Assembly: GCA_964520325.1 (NCBI GenBank)
Contig: CAZFOB010000021.1
Span: 1-56,575, forward strand
From: CAZFOB01 sp964520325
GTDB lineage: Bacteria; Actinomycetota; JAICYB01
Length of the DNA stretch: 56,575 bases
Direction of reading: 5' to 3'
Positions within the stretch are counted from its first letter, which is position 1. Every line of letters starts with the position of its first letter. Shown in pieces: positions 14,803 through 23,112 of this stretch. Made by a program: the position numbers and the translations under genes. The notes under the pieces are model-generated. The model was not told the origin of the DNA. It was given only the letters and a program-made list of their open reading frames with translations, and made no database searches.

Positions 14803-15785
14803 CAGATCCACGTCCGGCGCTTGAAGTATACGAAGAGGCCGACGGCCGCTGCCGCCATCATCGAGATCGCGAACCAGAAGCCGAAGAGCTGTCCGTCGGC
14901 GGGAACCAGTCTGAAGTTCATCCCGTAGACGCTTGCGATGAACGTCGGGACCGCGATGATCGCGGCCCAGCCCGTAAGTCGCTTCGTGACTTCGTTCTGC
15001 GAGTTCGCGGCTTCGACGCGAACGAGATCGATCATCGCGTCCGCGAGGTCTTCGACATTGTGCACCTGGTCGGCGACGCGGAGCGTGTGATCGTGAACGT
15101 CCCGGAAGTACGCGCCGAACGGACCGTCGACGAGTGCGATCGACGAGGTGAATGAACCTCCTTCGACCACGCCTGTCAGCATCCGGGAAACCGGCAGGAC
15201 GTACCTCCGGAAACGCGCGATACGCTGCTTGATCTTGTAGAGATGTGTTTGGGCAGCCGCACGCGGATCGGTGAGAAGTTGATCCTCGAGGTCTTCGATC
15301 TGGCGTTCGAGATCGTCGGCGATGCTCTGGTAGTCATCGACGATGGCATCGAGAAGCGCGTGCATGAGGAAGGCCGATCCGCCCCACACGTCTCCTTTCG
15401 AAGCCAGGAGACGTGCGCGCGCCTCCTCCATCGTCCGGCCGGCGTCCGCGTGGAGCGCGAGGACGAAACGGGTGCCGACGAAGCACGCGATCTGCGCCGG
15501 CTCCAACTGCCCGTCGTTCTCCTGGAGCTCGTGGACGACGACGAAGAGGTGCTTCTCGTACTCCTCGAGCTTCGGACGCTCTTTCGCGCCCGTCGCATCT
15601 TCCACGGCCAGAGGGTGGAGGCCGAACTCATCGGCGATCGTGCGGATGTCGTCCGGCGTGAGCGCCGATATGTCGGCCTCCGCCCACACCCGGGCGCCGC
15701 TCTGATCGCACAGATTGGAGATGATCGAGAGGTCGGTGAGCTCTTTCCAACCGGCGCCCGGCTCGTGAGAGATGGCTTTCAACAT
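14802..15785 (-). CDS. corA: CorA family magnesium/cobalt channel
   Basis: A 327-residue channel of the CorA family. A long cytoplasmic N-domain (to about 260) is followed by two C-terminal membrane helices. The pore signature YGMNF, here SVYGMNFRLVPADG, lies between them. The C-terminus FVYFKRRTWI is basic, as usual. It imports Mg2+ (or Co2+/Ni2+) as a pentamer. It is the first gene of the operon and its stop is fused to the start of the SpoIIE-type phosphatase (TGATG). A CATAAT hexamer 9 nt before the ATG with no ribosome binding site suggests a leaderless mRNA. Confidence 0.9.
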   Translation of the reverse strand: MLKAISHEPGAGWKELTDLSIISNLCDQSGARVWAEADISALTPDDIRTIADEFGLHPLAVEDATGAKERPKLEEYEKHLFVVVHELQENDGQLEPAQIACFVGTRFVLALHADAGRTMEEARARLLASKGDVWGGSAFLMHALLDAIVDDYQSIADDLERQIEDLEDQLLTDPRAAAQTHLYKIKQRIARFRRYVLPVSRMLTGVVEGGSFTSSIALVDGPFGAYFRDVHDHTLRVADQVHNVEDLADAMIDLVRVEAANSQNEVTKRLTGWAAIIAVPTFIASVYGMNFRLVPADGQLFGFWFAISMMAAAAVGLFVYFKRRTWI

Positions 15786-15794
15786 GCCACAGCC

Positions 15795-15800
15795 ATTATG
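15795..15800 (-). promoter_or_regulatory. -10 hexamer of leaderless corA promoter
   Basis: Reads CATAAT on the minus strand, 9 nt before the corA ATG, with no Shine-Dalgarno sequence between. No good -35 is seen. It would drive the corA-phosphatase-STAS-kinase operon. Confidence 0.4.
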
Positions 15801-15824
15801 AACCGGACCGAGGCCTGCGGCCGA

Positions 15825-16682
15825 CTACGAGGGGTACTTCTTGAGCGCCGAGTTCGCGCTGCCCTTGAAGGTCGTGGGTCCGAACTTCCCGTCGGTGGTC
15901 CCCACCGACTTGATCTCGACCCCGAGCTCAGGTGAGACCCATCGCGTGTCGTTCTGGTTGAGCGTGAGCTGATCCGACTTGAGCGTCAGCTTCACCTTCG
16001 CCTGCCAGGTGTCCCACGCGCGGCCTGTGGCGTCTTTGACCGACTCTTTCTTGACGACCGTGATGTCGAGCGTGCCGTCACAGGCATTGCCCTCACCCTT
16101 GAGCTGCTGGGTGGGGAACGTCTCCGGCTTGATGGGGAACTTCGTGATCACTAGGGGCGGGTTGAAGATGCACGAGAACTCACCGCCCGCCGTCTCGCTC
16201 TTGAGCGAGAGCATCGTGACGTTGGCGGTCGTGTGCTTCGTGCGGATCGTGGTGCGCCCCGCACGCTCGCTCGTTGTCGATTCGGTCGTGTAGACGTCCC
16301 CGGAGTGGGTCACGGTGTTGGTCTGCTCGCCGGTGTACTTCTGCGGCGGCGCAGCCGGGTTGAACGGGTCGGACGCCGTTCCGCTTACGGAGTAGACGTA
16401 CGTGCCGTCCTTCGGCGGATTGGCACGGCCCTCGGCGGGCTTGGCTGCGGCCGCCGGAGCGGTGGTGGCAGCGGTGCCCGCGGCTGCCGGTGCTGTGGTC
16501 TTCGTCGCGCCCGCCGGAGCGCTGCTGGCACCGGGCTTGGTCGTCGCCGTCGATGTCTTCACCGTCGCCGTTGGGGTTGCGCCGCTATCGGGATCGGTGA
16601 GCGCGACGTCGGACGCGCCCTCCTTGCCGCACGCTGCGAACAGCAGGACGGCAACGGCGACCAGTGCTAGACCCTTCTTCAT
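15825..16682 (-). CDS. Secreted lipoprotein, paralogue A
   Basis: A 285-residue lipoprotein. The signal peptide MKKGLALVAVAVLLFAAC ends in the lipobox LFAAC, so Cys18 would be lipidated. A long Ala/Thr/Pro-rich linker (about 35-95) follows, then a globular domain beginning PPKDGTYVYSVSGTA. ATG 16682 is chosen because it opens the signal peptide and follows GGGGAA. The domain is about one-third identical by eye to that of the next gene, sharing GTYVY, a paired Cys motif (FSCIFNPPL / GNACDG), ESVKDA and DTRWVSPELG. No enzyme motif is present. It may bind a ligand or the cell envelope. Confidence 0.8.
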   Translation of the reverse strand: MKKGLALVAVAVLLFAACGKEGASDVALTDPDSGATPTATVKTSTATTKPGASSAPAGATKTTAPAAAGTAATTAPAAAAKPAEGRANPPKDGTYVYSVSGTASDPFNPAAPPQKYTGEQTNTVTHSGDVYTTESTTSERAGRTTIRTKHTTANVTMLSLKSETAGGEFSCIFNPPLVITKFPIKPETFPTQQLKGEGNACDGTLDITVVKKESVKDATGRAWDTWQAKVKLTLKSDQLTLNQNDTRWVSPELGVEIKSVGTTDGKFGPTTFKGSANSALKKYPS

Positions 16683-16722
16683 CTGTTCCCCAGTCTTCCA
16701 GAATTTCCTGAACCCATGGGGG

Positions 16723-17511
16723 TCACGTCCTTGGATAGCTCTTGAGCACGCTCGACGACTCGGCACTGATCGTCAACTCATCGTCGGAGTTGCGGTACTC
16801 CGCGAGTCCTTCGATGCGGACGTCCTTGCCGAGGTCTGGTGAGAACCAACGGGTGTCCGTGTTGTTCTTGGTCAATCCGGGCTGCGTCACAACCGTCTCG
16901 ATCTTGATGCGCCAGGTCGGCCACGAGACGCCGCGAGCGTCCTTCACCGATTCTTCCTTCTCGACAGTGATGGTCCGTTCGCCGATGCATGACGCGCCCT
17001 TGCCGGCGAGCTTCTGCAACGGCAACGTCGCCTTCTTCAGTGGGAGTCGTATCGACTGCAGTGGTGGGTCGTACTCGCAACCGGCTGAGCTCTGGGGTGA
17101 GTCGAGCGTGGCGGACAGGTCGACGACGCCGTCGTTGTCCCATCGGGTGCGTTGGGTGAAGACCGCCGGGCCTTCTGAGGACGTGTCCTTGGTCGTGGTG
17201 ACGTCGCCCTTGTTGCTGACGGTCGAAGTAAGTTGCGAGTCCGCCTTCGAGCGACGTGGCGTCGAGTCTGGGACGGCAGCGTTGGTTTGCTCGGTTCGAT
17301 ATGCGTAGACGTAGGTGCCCTCTTTCGGACGGTTCACTTCGCCCTTCGCAGCGCGTTCGACGTCCGGAGTGGCATCGGACGAGGCCTGATCGGCCCCCGA
17401 ACTTGTTGCGCCGGGCTCGTCGGGAGCCGCTCCGTTCGAGTCGTTGCCTCCGCCGCAACCTGCGGCCAAGGATGCGAGCAACAGAGCCAGCGCAGCGAAC
17501 TTCGTCCTCAT
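16723..17511 (-). CDS. Secreted lipoprotein, paralogue B
   Basis: A 262-residue lipoprotein with signal peptide MRTKFAALALLLASLAAGC and lipobox LAAGC. A short Gly/Ser/Asp-rich linker leads to a domain starting RPKEGTYVYAYRTEQ that parallels the next gene downstream: shared Cys pair (AGCEYDPPL / ASCIGE), EESVKDARG and DTRWFSPDLG, ending SSVLKSYP. The two genes are 40 nt apart and are probably an operon produced by tandem duplication. The gene is divergent from radA with 85 nt between the starts. I do not recognise the domain. Confidence 0.8.
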   Translation of the reverse strand: MRTKFAALALLLASLAAGCGGGNDSNGAAPDEPGATSSGADQASSDATPDVERAAKGEVNRPKEGTYVYAYRTEQTNAAVPDSTPRRSKADSQLTSTVSNKGDVTTTKDTSSEGPAVFTQRTRWDNDGVVDLSATLDSPQSSAGCEYDPPLQSIRLPLKKATLPLQKLAGKGASCIGERTITVEKEESVKDARGVSWPTWRIKIETVVTQPGLTKNNTDTRWFSPDLGKDVRIEGLAEYRNSDDELTISAESSSVLKSYPRT

Positions 17512-17584
17512 GAGGTTCCTCCAGATGGGTTGCCGGACAGTCTTCCAGAGGGCAGCGCTGCCCGTGGCTGTCTGTGTTCGGGCC

Positions 17585-17590
17585 TATCCT
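17585..17590 (+). promoter_or_regulatory. -10 hexamer of leaderless radA promoter
   Basis: TATCCT six bases before GTG 17597, with no ribosome binding site between. No matching -35 is obvious. It favours GTG 17597 as the radA start over longer in-frame options. Confidence 0.5.
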
Positions 17591-17596
17591 CCGCAC

Positions 17597-18940
17597 GTGA
17601 AAGCGAAGGTCGTGGCCGTCTGCCAGTCCTGCGGCGCGCGCACGCCGCGATGGGTCGGACGTTGCCCCGAGTGCGGTGAGTTCGGGACCGTCGTCGAGGA
17701 GCCGATCCTGACCGTCGCGCGTACCGTCCCGGATCTCGACGTGGCGACGTTGCCGCTCCACGCTCACGATCCGGCCTCAGCCGACCGTATCCCGACCGGT
17801 GTCGACGAGATCGATCTCGTGCTCGGTGGCGGCCTGGTCAAAGCGAGCGTCGTATTACTTGCTGGAGAGCCCGGCGTGGGCAAATCGACACTCACCCTCC
17901 AGACGGCACTCTGTCTCGGAACGAGCTGCGAGGTCCTTCTCGTGTGCGGGGAGGAGGCCCCCCAGCAGGTCAGAGCCCGCGCGTCCAGGCTCGGGACGAT
18001 CCCCGACGGTGTCCGCACGCTCGCCGACCCGAGGCTGCCGGCCGTCCTCGGGGCGATGGAGACCACCGACGCTGGCGTGGTGATCGTCGACTCCATCCAA
18101 ACCGTCTTCGACCCTGAGATCCCGTCCGCCCCCGGGTCGGTCACCCAGGTCAGAGAGTGCGGCGCACGGCTGGTGCGAGCGGCCCGCGACCGGGGCGTCA
18201 CATTCATCCTGGTCGGTCATGTCACCAAGGAAGGTGCCGTGGCCGGGCCGCGCGTCCTCGAGCATCTCGTCGACGTCGTTCTCAGCTTCGACGGCGACAC
18301 GTCCTCCGGTATGCGCATCCTGCGCGCGCTCAAGAACAGGTTTGGATCGACACAAGAGGTGGGGTTCTTCGACATGACGTCCGAAGGCCTGTTCCCCATC
18401 CGCGACGCGAGTGCGTACCTGCTCGCCGATCGCTGCGAGGGACTTCCGGGTTCTGTGCTCGCGGCGTCCGTCGATGGACGACGTCCGTTCGTTTGCGAAG
18501 TACAGGCGCTCGTGCAGACGACTGCGGCCACGATGCCGAGACGCACCGCCATCGGAGTCGATGCCGGACGCCTGCCGATGCTCGTTGCCGTGCTCGATCG
18601 TCACGCCGAAGCAGGGTTGAAGACGATGGACGTGTACGTGTCGGCGGTCGGAGGCATCGACGTGTTGGAACCGGCGACCGATCTGCCGGCTGCGCTCGCG
18701 CTCATGTCGTCGCTCCGCGAGAGTCCGTTCCCCGCGGACGCCGTTGCGTTCGGTGAGATCGGTCTCGCCGGAGAGATCCGTCAAGTCGTCGCATCCGACC
18801 GGCGCCTCGCCGAAGCGCGCAACGTGGGATGCAAGCGTGCGTTCGTCCCGCACAATCTCATCACGTGTGTCGAAGGCGTGGAATTACACCGTTTACGCCA
18901 CGTTCGCGATGCGTTGGCCGTTATCGAACAACAGTGGTAA
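17597..18940 (+). CDS. radA: DNA repair protein RadA
   Basis: A 447-residue RecA-like branch-migration ATPase of recombination intermediates. The zinc finger at the N-terminus has Cys9, Cys12, Cys23 and Cys26 (CQSCG...CPEC). Walker A is GEPGVGKST (90-98), the RadA-specific motif is KNRFG (246-250), and the C-terminal third is the Lon-like domain (ATDLPAALALMSS...GEIGLAGEIRQV). GTG 17597 is chosen because the zinc finger follows immediately and a TATCCT hexamer stands 6 nt upstream; an in-frame extension upstream has no family match. It begins the housekeeping block, followed by carD after 11 nt. Confidence 0.95.
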   Translation: MKAKVVAVCQSCGARTPRWVGRCPECGEFGTVVEEPILTVARTVPDLDVATLPLHAHDPASADRIPTGVDEIDLVLGGGLVKASVVLLAGEPGVGKSTLTLQTALCLGTSCEVLLVCGEEAPQQVRARASRLGTIPDGVRTLADPRLPAVLGAMETTDAGVVIVDSIQTVFDPEIPSAPGSVTQVRECGARLVRAARDRGVTFILVGHVTKEGAVAGPRVLEHLVDVVLSFDGDTSSGMRILRALKNRFGSTQEVGFFDMTSEGLFPIRDASAYLLADRCEGLPGSVLAASVDGRRPFVCEVQALVQTTAATMPRRTAIGVDAGRLPMLVAVLDRHAEAGLKTMDVYVSAVGGIDVLEPATDLPAALALMSSLRESPFPADAVAFGEIGLAGEIRQVVASDRRLAEARNVGCKRAFVPHNLITCVEGVELHRLRHVRDALAVIEQQW

Positions 18941-18943
18941 ACT
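18914..18943 (+). promoter_or_regulatory. Promoter of carD, leaderless type
   Basis: TTGGCC (18914-18919), 18-nt spacer, TAAACT (18938-18943), then 8 nt to ATG 18952. There is no Shine-Dalgarno sequence before the ATG, so transcription probably starts at or next to the start codon. The promoter lies inside the last codons of radA, so carD can be expressed separately. Confidence 0.55.
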
Positions 18944-18951
18944 GAACTCTC

Positions 18952-19446
18952 ATGGCCCGCCGAAAGAAGTACAAAGTGGGCGACCAAGTTGTGTATCCAC
19001 AACACGGGGTCGCCACCATTCAGAGGATCGAGGACAAAGACGTCCTCGGTGCGCTGCAGTCCTATCTCGTCTTGGAGCTCGATGAAGGCGACCTGACGCT
19101 GATGGTTCCCGCGGCCTCCGTTGAGGATGTCGGTATCCGCAACCTCATCGGCAAGGATCAGGTCGAGGAGGTGCTGCGTGTCCTTCGCAAAGGACGCGTG
19201 ACCGATGGCGCGGACAACTGGTCGCGCCGCTTCAAGGCCAACTCCGAGAAGCTCCGGACGGGCGACATCCAGCAGGTTGCGGAGGTTGTTCGCAACCTCA
19301 GCATCCGGGATCGCAGCAAAGGCCTGTCCACCGGCGAGCGAAGGATGCTCAACCGGGCGCGGAAGATCCTGTCCGGAGAGATCGCGGTTGCCCTTAAGCT
19401 CGACTCCGAAGAGGCCGAAGCAGTACTCGAGAAGGCCCTGACCTAG
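18952..19446 (+). CDS. carD: CarD family transcriptional regulator
   Basis: A 164-residue global regulator that binds the RNA polymerase beta subunit and stabilises open promoter complexes. The N-terminal RNAP-interacting domain has the family signature YKVGDQVVYPQHGVATIQRI (7-26). The C-terminal half is the helical DNA-interacting domain, with the usual RWSRRFKANSEKL-like segment and LNRARKILSGEIAV. Length matches mycobacterial CarD. Its own promoter overlaps the end of radA. It is placed ahead of the PIN-TRAM and isoprenoid genes as in many actinobacteria. Confidence 0.95.
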   Translation: MARRKKYKVGDQVVYPQHGVATIQRIEDKDVLGALQSYLVLELDEGDLTLMVPAASVEDVGIRNLIGKDQVEEVLRVLRKGRVTDGADNWSRRFKANSEKLRTGDIQQVAEVVRNLSIRDRSKGLSTGERRMLNRARKILSGEIAVALKLDSEEAEAVLEKALT

Positions 19447-19508
19447 GGTCTGCTTCGCCTAACGCGGGCCGACCCTCTCTCAGGGCCCCGACGGAACGGA
19501 AGTCACAC

Positions 19509-20570
19509 ATGCTGGTCGAGGCTCTTCGGCTCATCGTTGTCATGGCTGCCGTCCTGGCCGCGAACAGGCTCGCTTCAACGCAGCAGGTGGTGCTGGGCGG
19601 CTTGAGCCCCCAGAGCACGCTGCTTCTCGTGACCGCCCTCGGCGCCGGCGTCGGCTACATCCTCGGAGGTGTCATCGCTCGGGGGGCCGAGCGCGCGTTG
19701 CACGGTGCGGAGGAGCACGCGTCCCGCCGCCACGCCTCGGAGATCATGGCCGCAACCGTCGGCCTTCTCGTGGGGGCGCTCGTCACCATGTTCTTCGCTT
19801 GGCCGCTACTCGCGTTCGTGCGTCCGGTCTATGCCGGCGCGGCAGTCGCCGCCTTCCTCGCGCTCGTGACGATGACGTTCACAACTCGTTTGGCCGTCCG
19901 CAAGCGGCTCGAACTCTTCGGCGTGCTGGGAGTGACACCGCTTCCTCAGGGGATGTCGGGCGGTTGCCTCCTCGACTCGTCGGCCGCCATCGATGGACGC
20001 GTGCTCGCTCTCTACCGGGCCGGGCTTCTGCCCCAGCCGTTGTGCGTGCCCGCGTTCATCATCTGGGAGATGCAGGGGATCGCCGACTCCGGCGACCCGA
20101 TGCGTCGCCGTCGCGGACGTCGCGGGCTCGACATGCTGGCCTCGCTGCGTGAAGCCGGTGCGAACGTCCGCGTGATCGACGAAGACCCCGCCGCGACGAC
20201 CGATCCCGACGCGAAGCTCGTCGTGGTTGCGCGGCGGCGCGGGCTGCCTATCGTGACATCTGACTCGAACCTCGCGAAGGTGGCCGAGCTGCAAGGCGTC
20301 GGCGTGCTCAATCTCCACAAGCTCGTGGAGCTCGTCCGTCCTCCCGTGCTCCCCGGTGAGAAGTTGACCGTGCGCGTCGTTCGCGAAGGCCGCGAGCGCG
20401 GGCAGGGCATCGCGTACCTCGAAGACGGCACCATGGTCGTGATCGAAGGCGCCGCCAAGCTCTCGGGAGCCGACATGGAGGTCGAGGTGACGAGCATCCT
20501 GCAGCAGGACACCGGACGTTTGCTCTTCGCGAAGATCCCACCCGGAGCGGATCTGCAACAAGCGCGTTGA
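19509..20570 (+). CDS. PIN-TRAM domain membrane protein (YacL family)
   Basis: A 353-residue protein. There are four hydrophobic segments (about 5-22, 36-58, 80-101, 105-125), a PIN nuclease-like domain (about 152-275) and a C-terminal TRAM domain (about 285-345). The PIN acidic residues are visible in CLLDSSAAIDGRV, IIWEMQGIAD, DPDAKLVVVARRRG and TSDSNLAKVA. The family is thought to act on RNA at the membrane, but its role is not settled. Its last 4 nt overlap the ispD start (TTGA), so the two are coupled. It lies 62 nt after carD, a normal order in this phylum. Confidence 0.88.
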   Translation: MLVEALRLIVVMAAVLAANRLASTQQVVLGGLSPQSTLLLVTALGAGVGYILGGVIARGAERALHGAEEHASRRHASEIMAATVGLLVGALVTMFFAWPLLAFVRPVYAGAAVAAFLALVTMTFTTRLAVRKRLELFGVLGVTPLPQGMSGGCLLDSSAAIDGRVLALYRAGLLPQPLCVPAFIIWEMQGIADSGDPMRRRRGRRGLDMLASLREAGANVRVIDEDPAATTDPDAKLVVVARRRGLPIVTSDSNLAKVAELQGVGVLNLHKLVELVRPPVLPGEKLTVRVVREGRERGQGIAYLEDGTMVVIEGAAKLSGADMEVEVTSILQQDTGRLLFAKIPPGADLQQAR

Positions 20571-21220
20571 GGGGCGTCGTGCTTCTGCTCGCTGCCGGGG
20601 AGGGAACGAGGCTTGGTGAGCAGGGGCCAAAGGCGTTCTACGAGCTCGGCGGGATGACGTTGCTTCGCCGAGCGTTTCTCGCCGCGTCGGGGGCCGAGCT
20701 GGTTGATTCGATCGTGATCGCGGCGCCGAAGGGGCGTGCCGATCGCGTCGCATCCGATGTTGGTTCAGACGTCGTCGTCGTGGAGGGAGGCGAGACGCGA
20801 CAGCTCTCAGCAGCCTCTGCGCTCGCGGCCGCGCCACACGCCCATGCATATCTCGTTCACGATGCAGCGCGAGCGCTCGCGCCGTCGTCACTCTTCGATG
20901 CGGTTCTGCGCGCGCTGGACGGCTGCGATGCCGTCGCTCCGGCGCTCCCTCTGAGCGACACGGTGAAGCAGATCGAAGACGATCGCATCGTCAACACGCT
21001 CGATCGGTCAACCCTCGTAGCCGTCCAGACGCCGCAAGGGTTCCGGGGCGATGTCTACCGGCGTGCCCACGAAGCCGCGTCGCAGGACGGTTTCGACGGT
21101 ACCGACGATGCGGCGCTCGTCGAGCGACTCGGGGTGACTGTGCGCATCATCCCCGGCGACGATCGAAATCTGAAGATCACGACGGCGCACGACGTCCGTG
21201 TCGCCGAGGCGTTGCTGTGA
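20567..21220 (+). CDS. ispD: 2-C-methyl-D-erythritol 4-phosphate cytidylyltransferase
   Basis: IspD converts MEP and CTP to CDP-ME, the third step of the MEP isoprenoid route. This 217-residue protein has the CTP-binding loop LLLAAGEGTRLGEQGPKAFY, then the HDAARAL segment (family HDAARP, with the last Pro replaced), VPPTQTP-equivalent AVQTPQGF and the C-terminal GDDRNLKITTAHDV. The start is TTG 20567, overlapping the stop of the previous gene by 4 nt. ispF follows after 10 nt, the common ispD-ispF pair. All key residues are present. Confidence 0.93.
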   Translation: MRGVVLLLAAGEGTRLGEQGPKAFYELGGMTLLRRAFLAASGAELVDSIVIAAPKGRADRVASDVGSDVVVVEGGETRQLSAASALAAAPHAHAYLVHDAARALAPSSLFDAVLRALDGCDAVAPALPLSDTVKQIEDDRIVNTLDRSTLVAVQTPQGFRGDVYRRAHEAASQDGFDGTDDAALVERLGVTVRIIPGDDRNLKITTAHDVRVAEALL

Positions 21221-21230
21221 GGGCGGGGCC

Positions 21231-21704
21231 GTGAGGGTAGGCATCGGCTTCGATGTCCATCGCTTCGACGAGTCGCGACCGTTGATCCTCGGCGGGGTGA
21301 CGATCCCGCACGCACTCGGGCTCGCCGGACACTCGGACGCCGACGTGCTCAGTCATGCGATCGCCGATGCGGTCCTCGGCGCTGCCGCCCTCGGCGACAT
21401 CGGCGAGCATTTTCCGGACACCGACTCGGCCTTCGAAGGCGCCTCGAGCATCGATCTGCTCGCGCGTGTTGGCCATCTCCTGAGCGATCGGGGCCTGCGC
21501 GTGGAGAACGTCGATGCCGTCGTGCTCCTCGAGGCCCCAAAGATCGCGCCTCACCGCGACCAGATGCGCACGAACATCGCCGCGGCCCTCCGCGTCGACA
21601 TCGATCGGGTCAGCGTGAAGGCAACGACGACGGAGGGCCTCGGAACGGTCGGACGTGGCGAGGGCGCTGCCTGCCTGGCCACCGCGCTGCTCGGCGAACT
21701 CTGA
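21231..21704 (+). CDS. ispF: 2-C-methyl-D-erythritol 2,4-cyclodiphosphate synthase
   Basis: IspF forms the cyclic diphosphate MEcPP from CDP-ME-2-phosphate. This 157-residue protein has the Zn ligands Asp8 and His10 in GIGFDVHRF and the later His in LAGHSDADVLSHAI. The family signature continues in AIADAVLGAAALGDIGEHFP, and the C-terminus has KATTTEGLGTVGRGEG. GTG 21231 is chosen because the first strand begins there and GAGGGCGGGG precedes it; longer frames start inside ispD. The trimer acts in the cytosol. Confidence 0.95.
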   Translation: MRVGIGFDVHRFDESRPLILGGVTIPHALGLAGHSDADVLSHAIADAVLGAAALGDIGEHFPDTDSAFEGASSIDLLARVGHLLSDRGLRVENVDAVVLLEAPKIAPHRDQMRTNIAAALRVDIDRVSVKATTTEGLGTVGRGEGAACLATALLGEL

Positions 21705-21712
21705 AACACCCG

Positions 21713-21718
21713 TATCGT
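21713..21718 (+). promoter_or_regulatory. -10 hexamer of leaderless cysS promoter
   Basis: TATCGT seven bases before ATG 21726, with no ribosome binding site. No clear -35 is seen. It suggests cysS has its own leaderless transcript in addition to read-through from ispF. Confidence 0.45.
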
Positions 21719-21725
21719 TGAGCCG

Positions 21726-23093
21726 ATGACCATCCGATTCACCAACACATTGGGAGGGGCGAAGCTCGACTTCGTCCCGTTGATCGAGGGAAGGGCCGGC
21801 ATCTACGTGTGCGGCCCCACGGTCTACGACGTCCCTCATGTTGGACACGCGCGCGCGGCCGTCGTCTTCGACGTCCTGCGCCGGCATCTGATCTGGCGCG
21901 GCTACGAGGTGTTCTTCGTCCGCAACATCACCGACGTCGACGACAAGATCATCAACAAGGCCAACGAGCTCGGCGTCGACAGTGCGGTCGTGGCCGAGCG
22001 GTACACGCGTACCTACGACGACGCGATGCGGGGCCTCAACGTGTTGCCACCCGATGTTGCTCCGCACGCCGCCGGCCACATCCCCGAGATGATCGAGATG
22101 ATCGCCGCACTCATCGACCGAGGCTTCGCGTATCCGGGTGAGGGCAGCGTGTACTACGCGGTGGAGAAGTTCGACGGGTACGGCAAGTTGTCCGGACGCG
22201 GTCTGGACGAGCTATCCAACCGCGAGCGTGTCGAGGCCGCGGCAGGTAAGCACCACCCGCTCGACTTCGCGCTCTGGAAGAGCGCGAAGCCGGGCGAACC
22301 CTCATGGAGCTCGCCGTGGGGGCCGGGACGTCCGGGATGGCACATCGAATGCTCGGCGATGTCGGCGCGCTACCTTGGGCAGCTCTTCGACATCCACGGT
22401 GGGGGAGCCGACCTGATCTTTCCCCATCACGAGAACGAGATCGCACAGTCGGAGGCCACGCACGGCACCGACTTCGCGCGTTACTGGCTGCACAACGGCC
22501 ACGTGAAGATCCGTGGCGAGAAGATGTCGAAGTCGCTCAAGAACTATGTGGACGTCGGCGAGGTGCTCGAGGACTACCCGGCCGACGTCCTGCGCATCTT
22601 CTTCTGCGGCGCCAACTACCGCTCGCAGATCGACTACGGCCCCGACGCGCTCGACGAAGCCAAGGCAGTGTGGGAACGCTTTCGCGCGTTCCTCCGTGTC
22701 GCACCCGAAGCGGAGGTCTCACCCGAGTTGGTCGCGACGCGACTCGAGGCGTTCGGTGCAGCGATGGACGACGACCTCAACACCCCGGGTGCGCTGGCGG
22801 CTCTCCACGAGCTCACCAGACAGGGACACTCGGCGATCGAGCGCGGCGAGACCATCATCGCTTCAGAAGCTCGCGCCGCCGTCGTTGTTGGCCTCGGTGT
22901 TCTCGGCTGCGAAGTCATCGCCGATGCACGCACCGACATCGTCGGTCCGCTCGTCGAGCTCCTGCTCGAACAGCGACAGGCGTCACGCGCGGCCAAGGAT
23001 TTCGCGCGAGCCGACGAGATCCGCGACCGCCTGACCGCGATCGGTGTCCAGGTCGAGGATTCCGCCGAAGGCCCCCGTTGGTTCGTGGCGTGA
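21726..23093 (+). CDS. cysS: Cysteine--tRNA ligase
   Basis: A 455-residue class I aminoacyl-tRNA synthetase that charges tRNA-Cys. The HIGH motif is HVGH (38-41), preceded by the zinc ligand Cys29 in YVCGPTVYD. Further zinc ligands are Cys209 (HIECSAM) and His234 (FPHHENE). The KMSKS motif is exact (266-270). The C-terminal anticodon-binding helices end in KDFARADEIRDRLTAIGVQV, normal for the family. It sits between ispF and rlmB, the usual actinobacterial order. There is no sign of the MshC variant, which lacks the C-terminal part. Confidence 0.96.
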   Translation: MTIRFTNTLGGAKLDFVPLIEGRAGIYVCGPTVYDVPHVGHARAAVVFDVLRRHLIWRGYEVFFVRNITDVDDKIINKANELGVDSAVVAERYTRTYDDAMRGLNVLPPDVAPHAAGHIPEMIEMIAALIDRGFAYPGEGSVYYAVEKFDGYGKLSGRGLDELSNRERVEAAAGKHHPLDFALWKSAKPGEPSWSSPWGPGRPGWHIECSAMSARYLGQLFDIHGGGADLIFPHHENEIAQSEATHGTDFARYWLHNGHVKIRGEKMSKSLKNYVDVGEVLEDYPADVLRIFFCGANYRSQIDYGPDALDEAKAVWERFRAFLRVAPEAEVSPELVATRLEAFGAAMDDDLNTPGALAALHELTRQGHSAIERGETIIASEARAAVVVGLGVLGCEVIADARTDIVGPLVELLLEQRQASRAAKDFARADEIRDRLTAIGVQVEDSAEGPRWFVA

Positions 23094-23112
23094 GCCAGAG
23101 GCGAGCCGGCTG

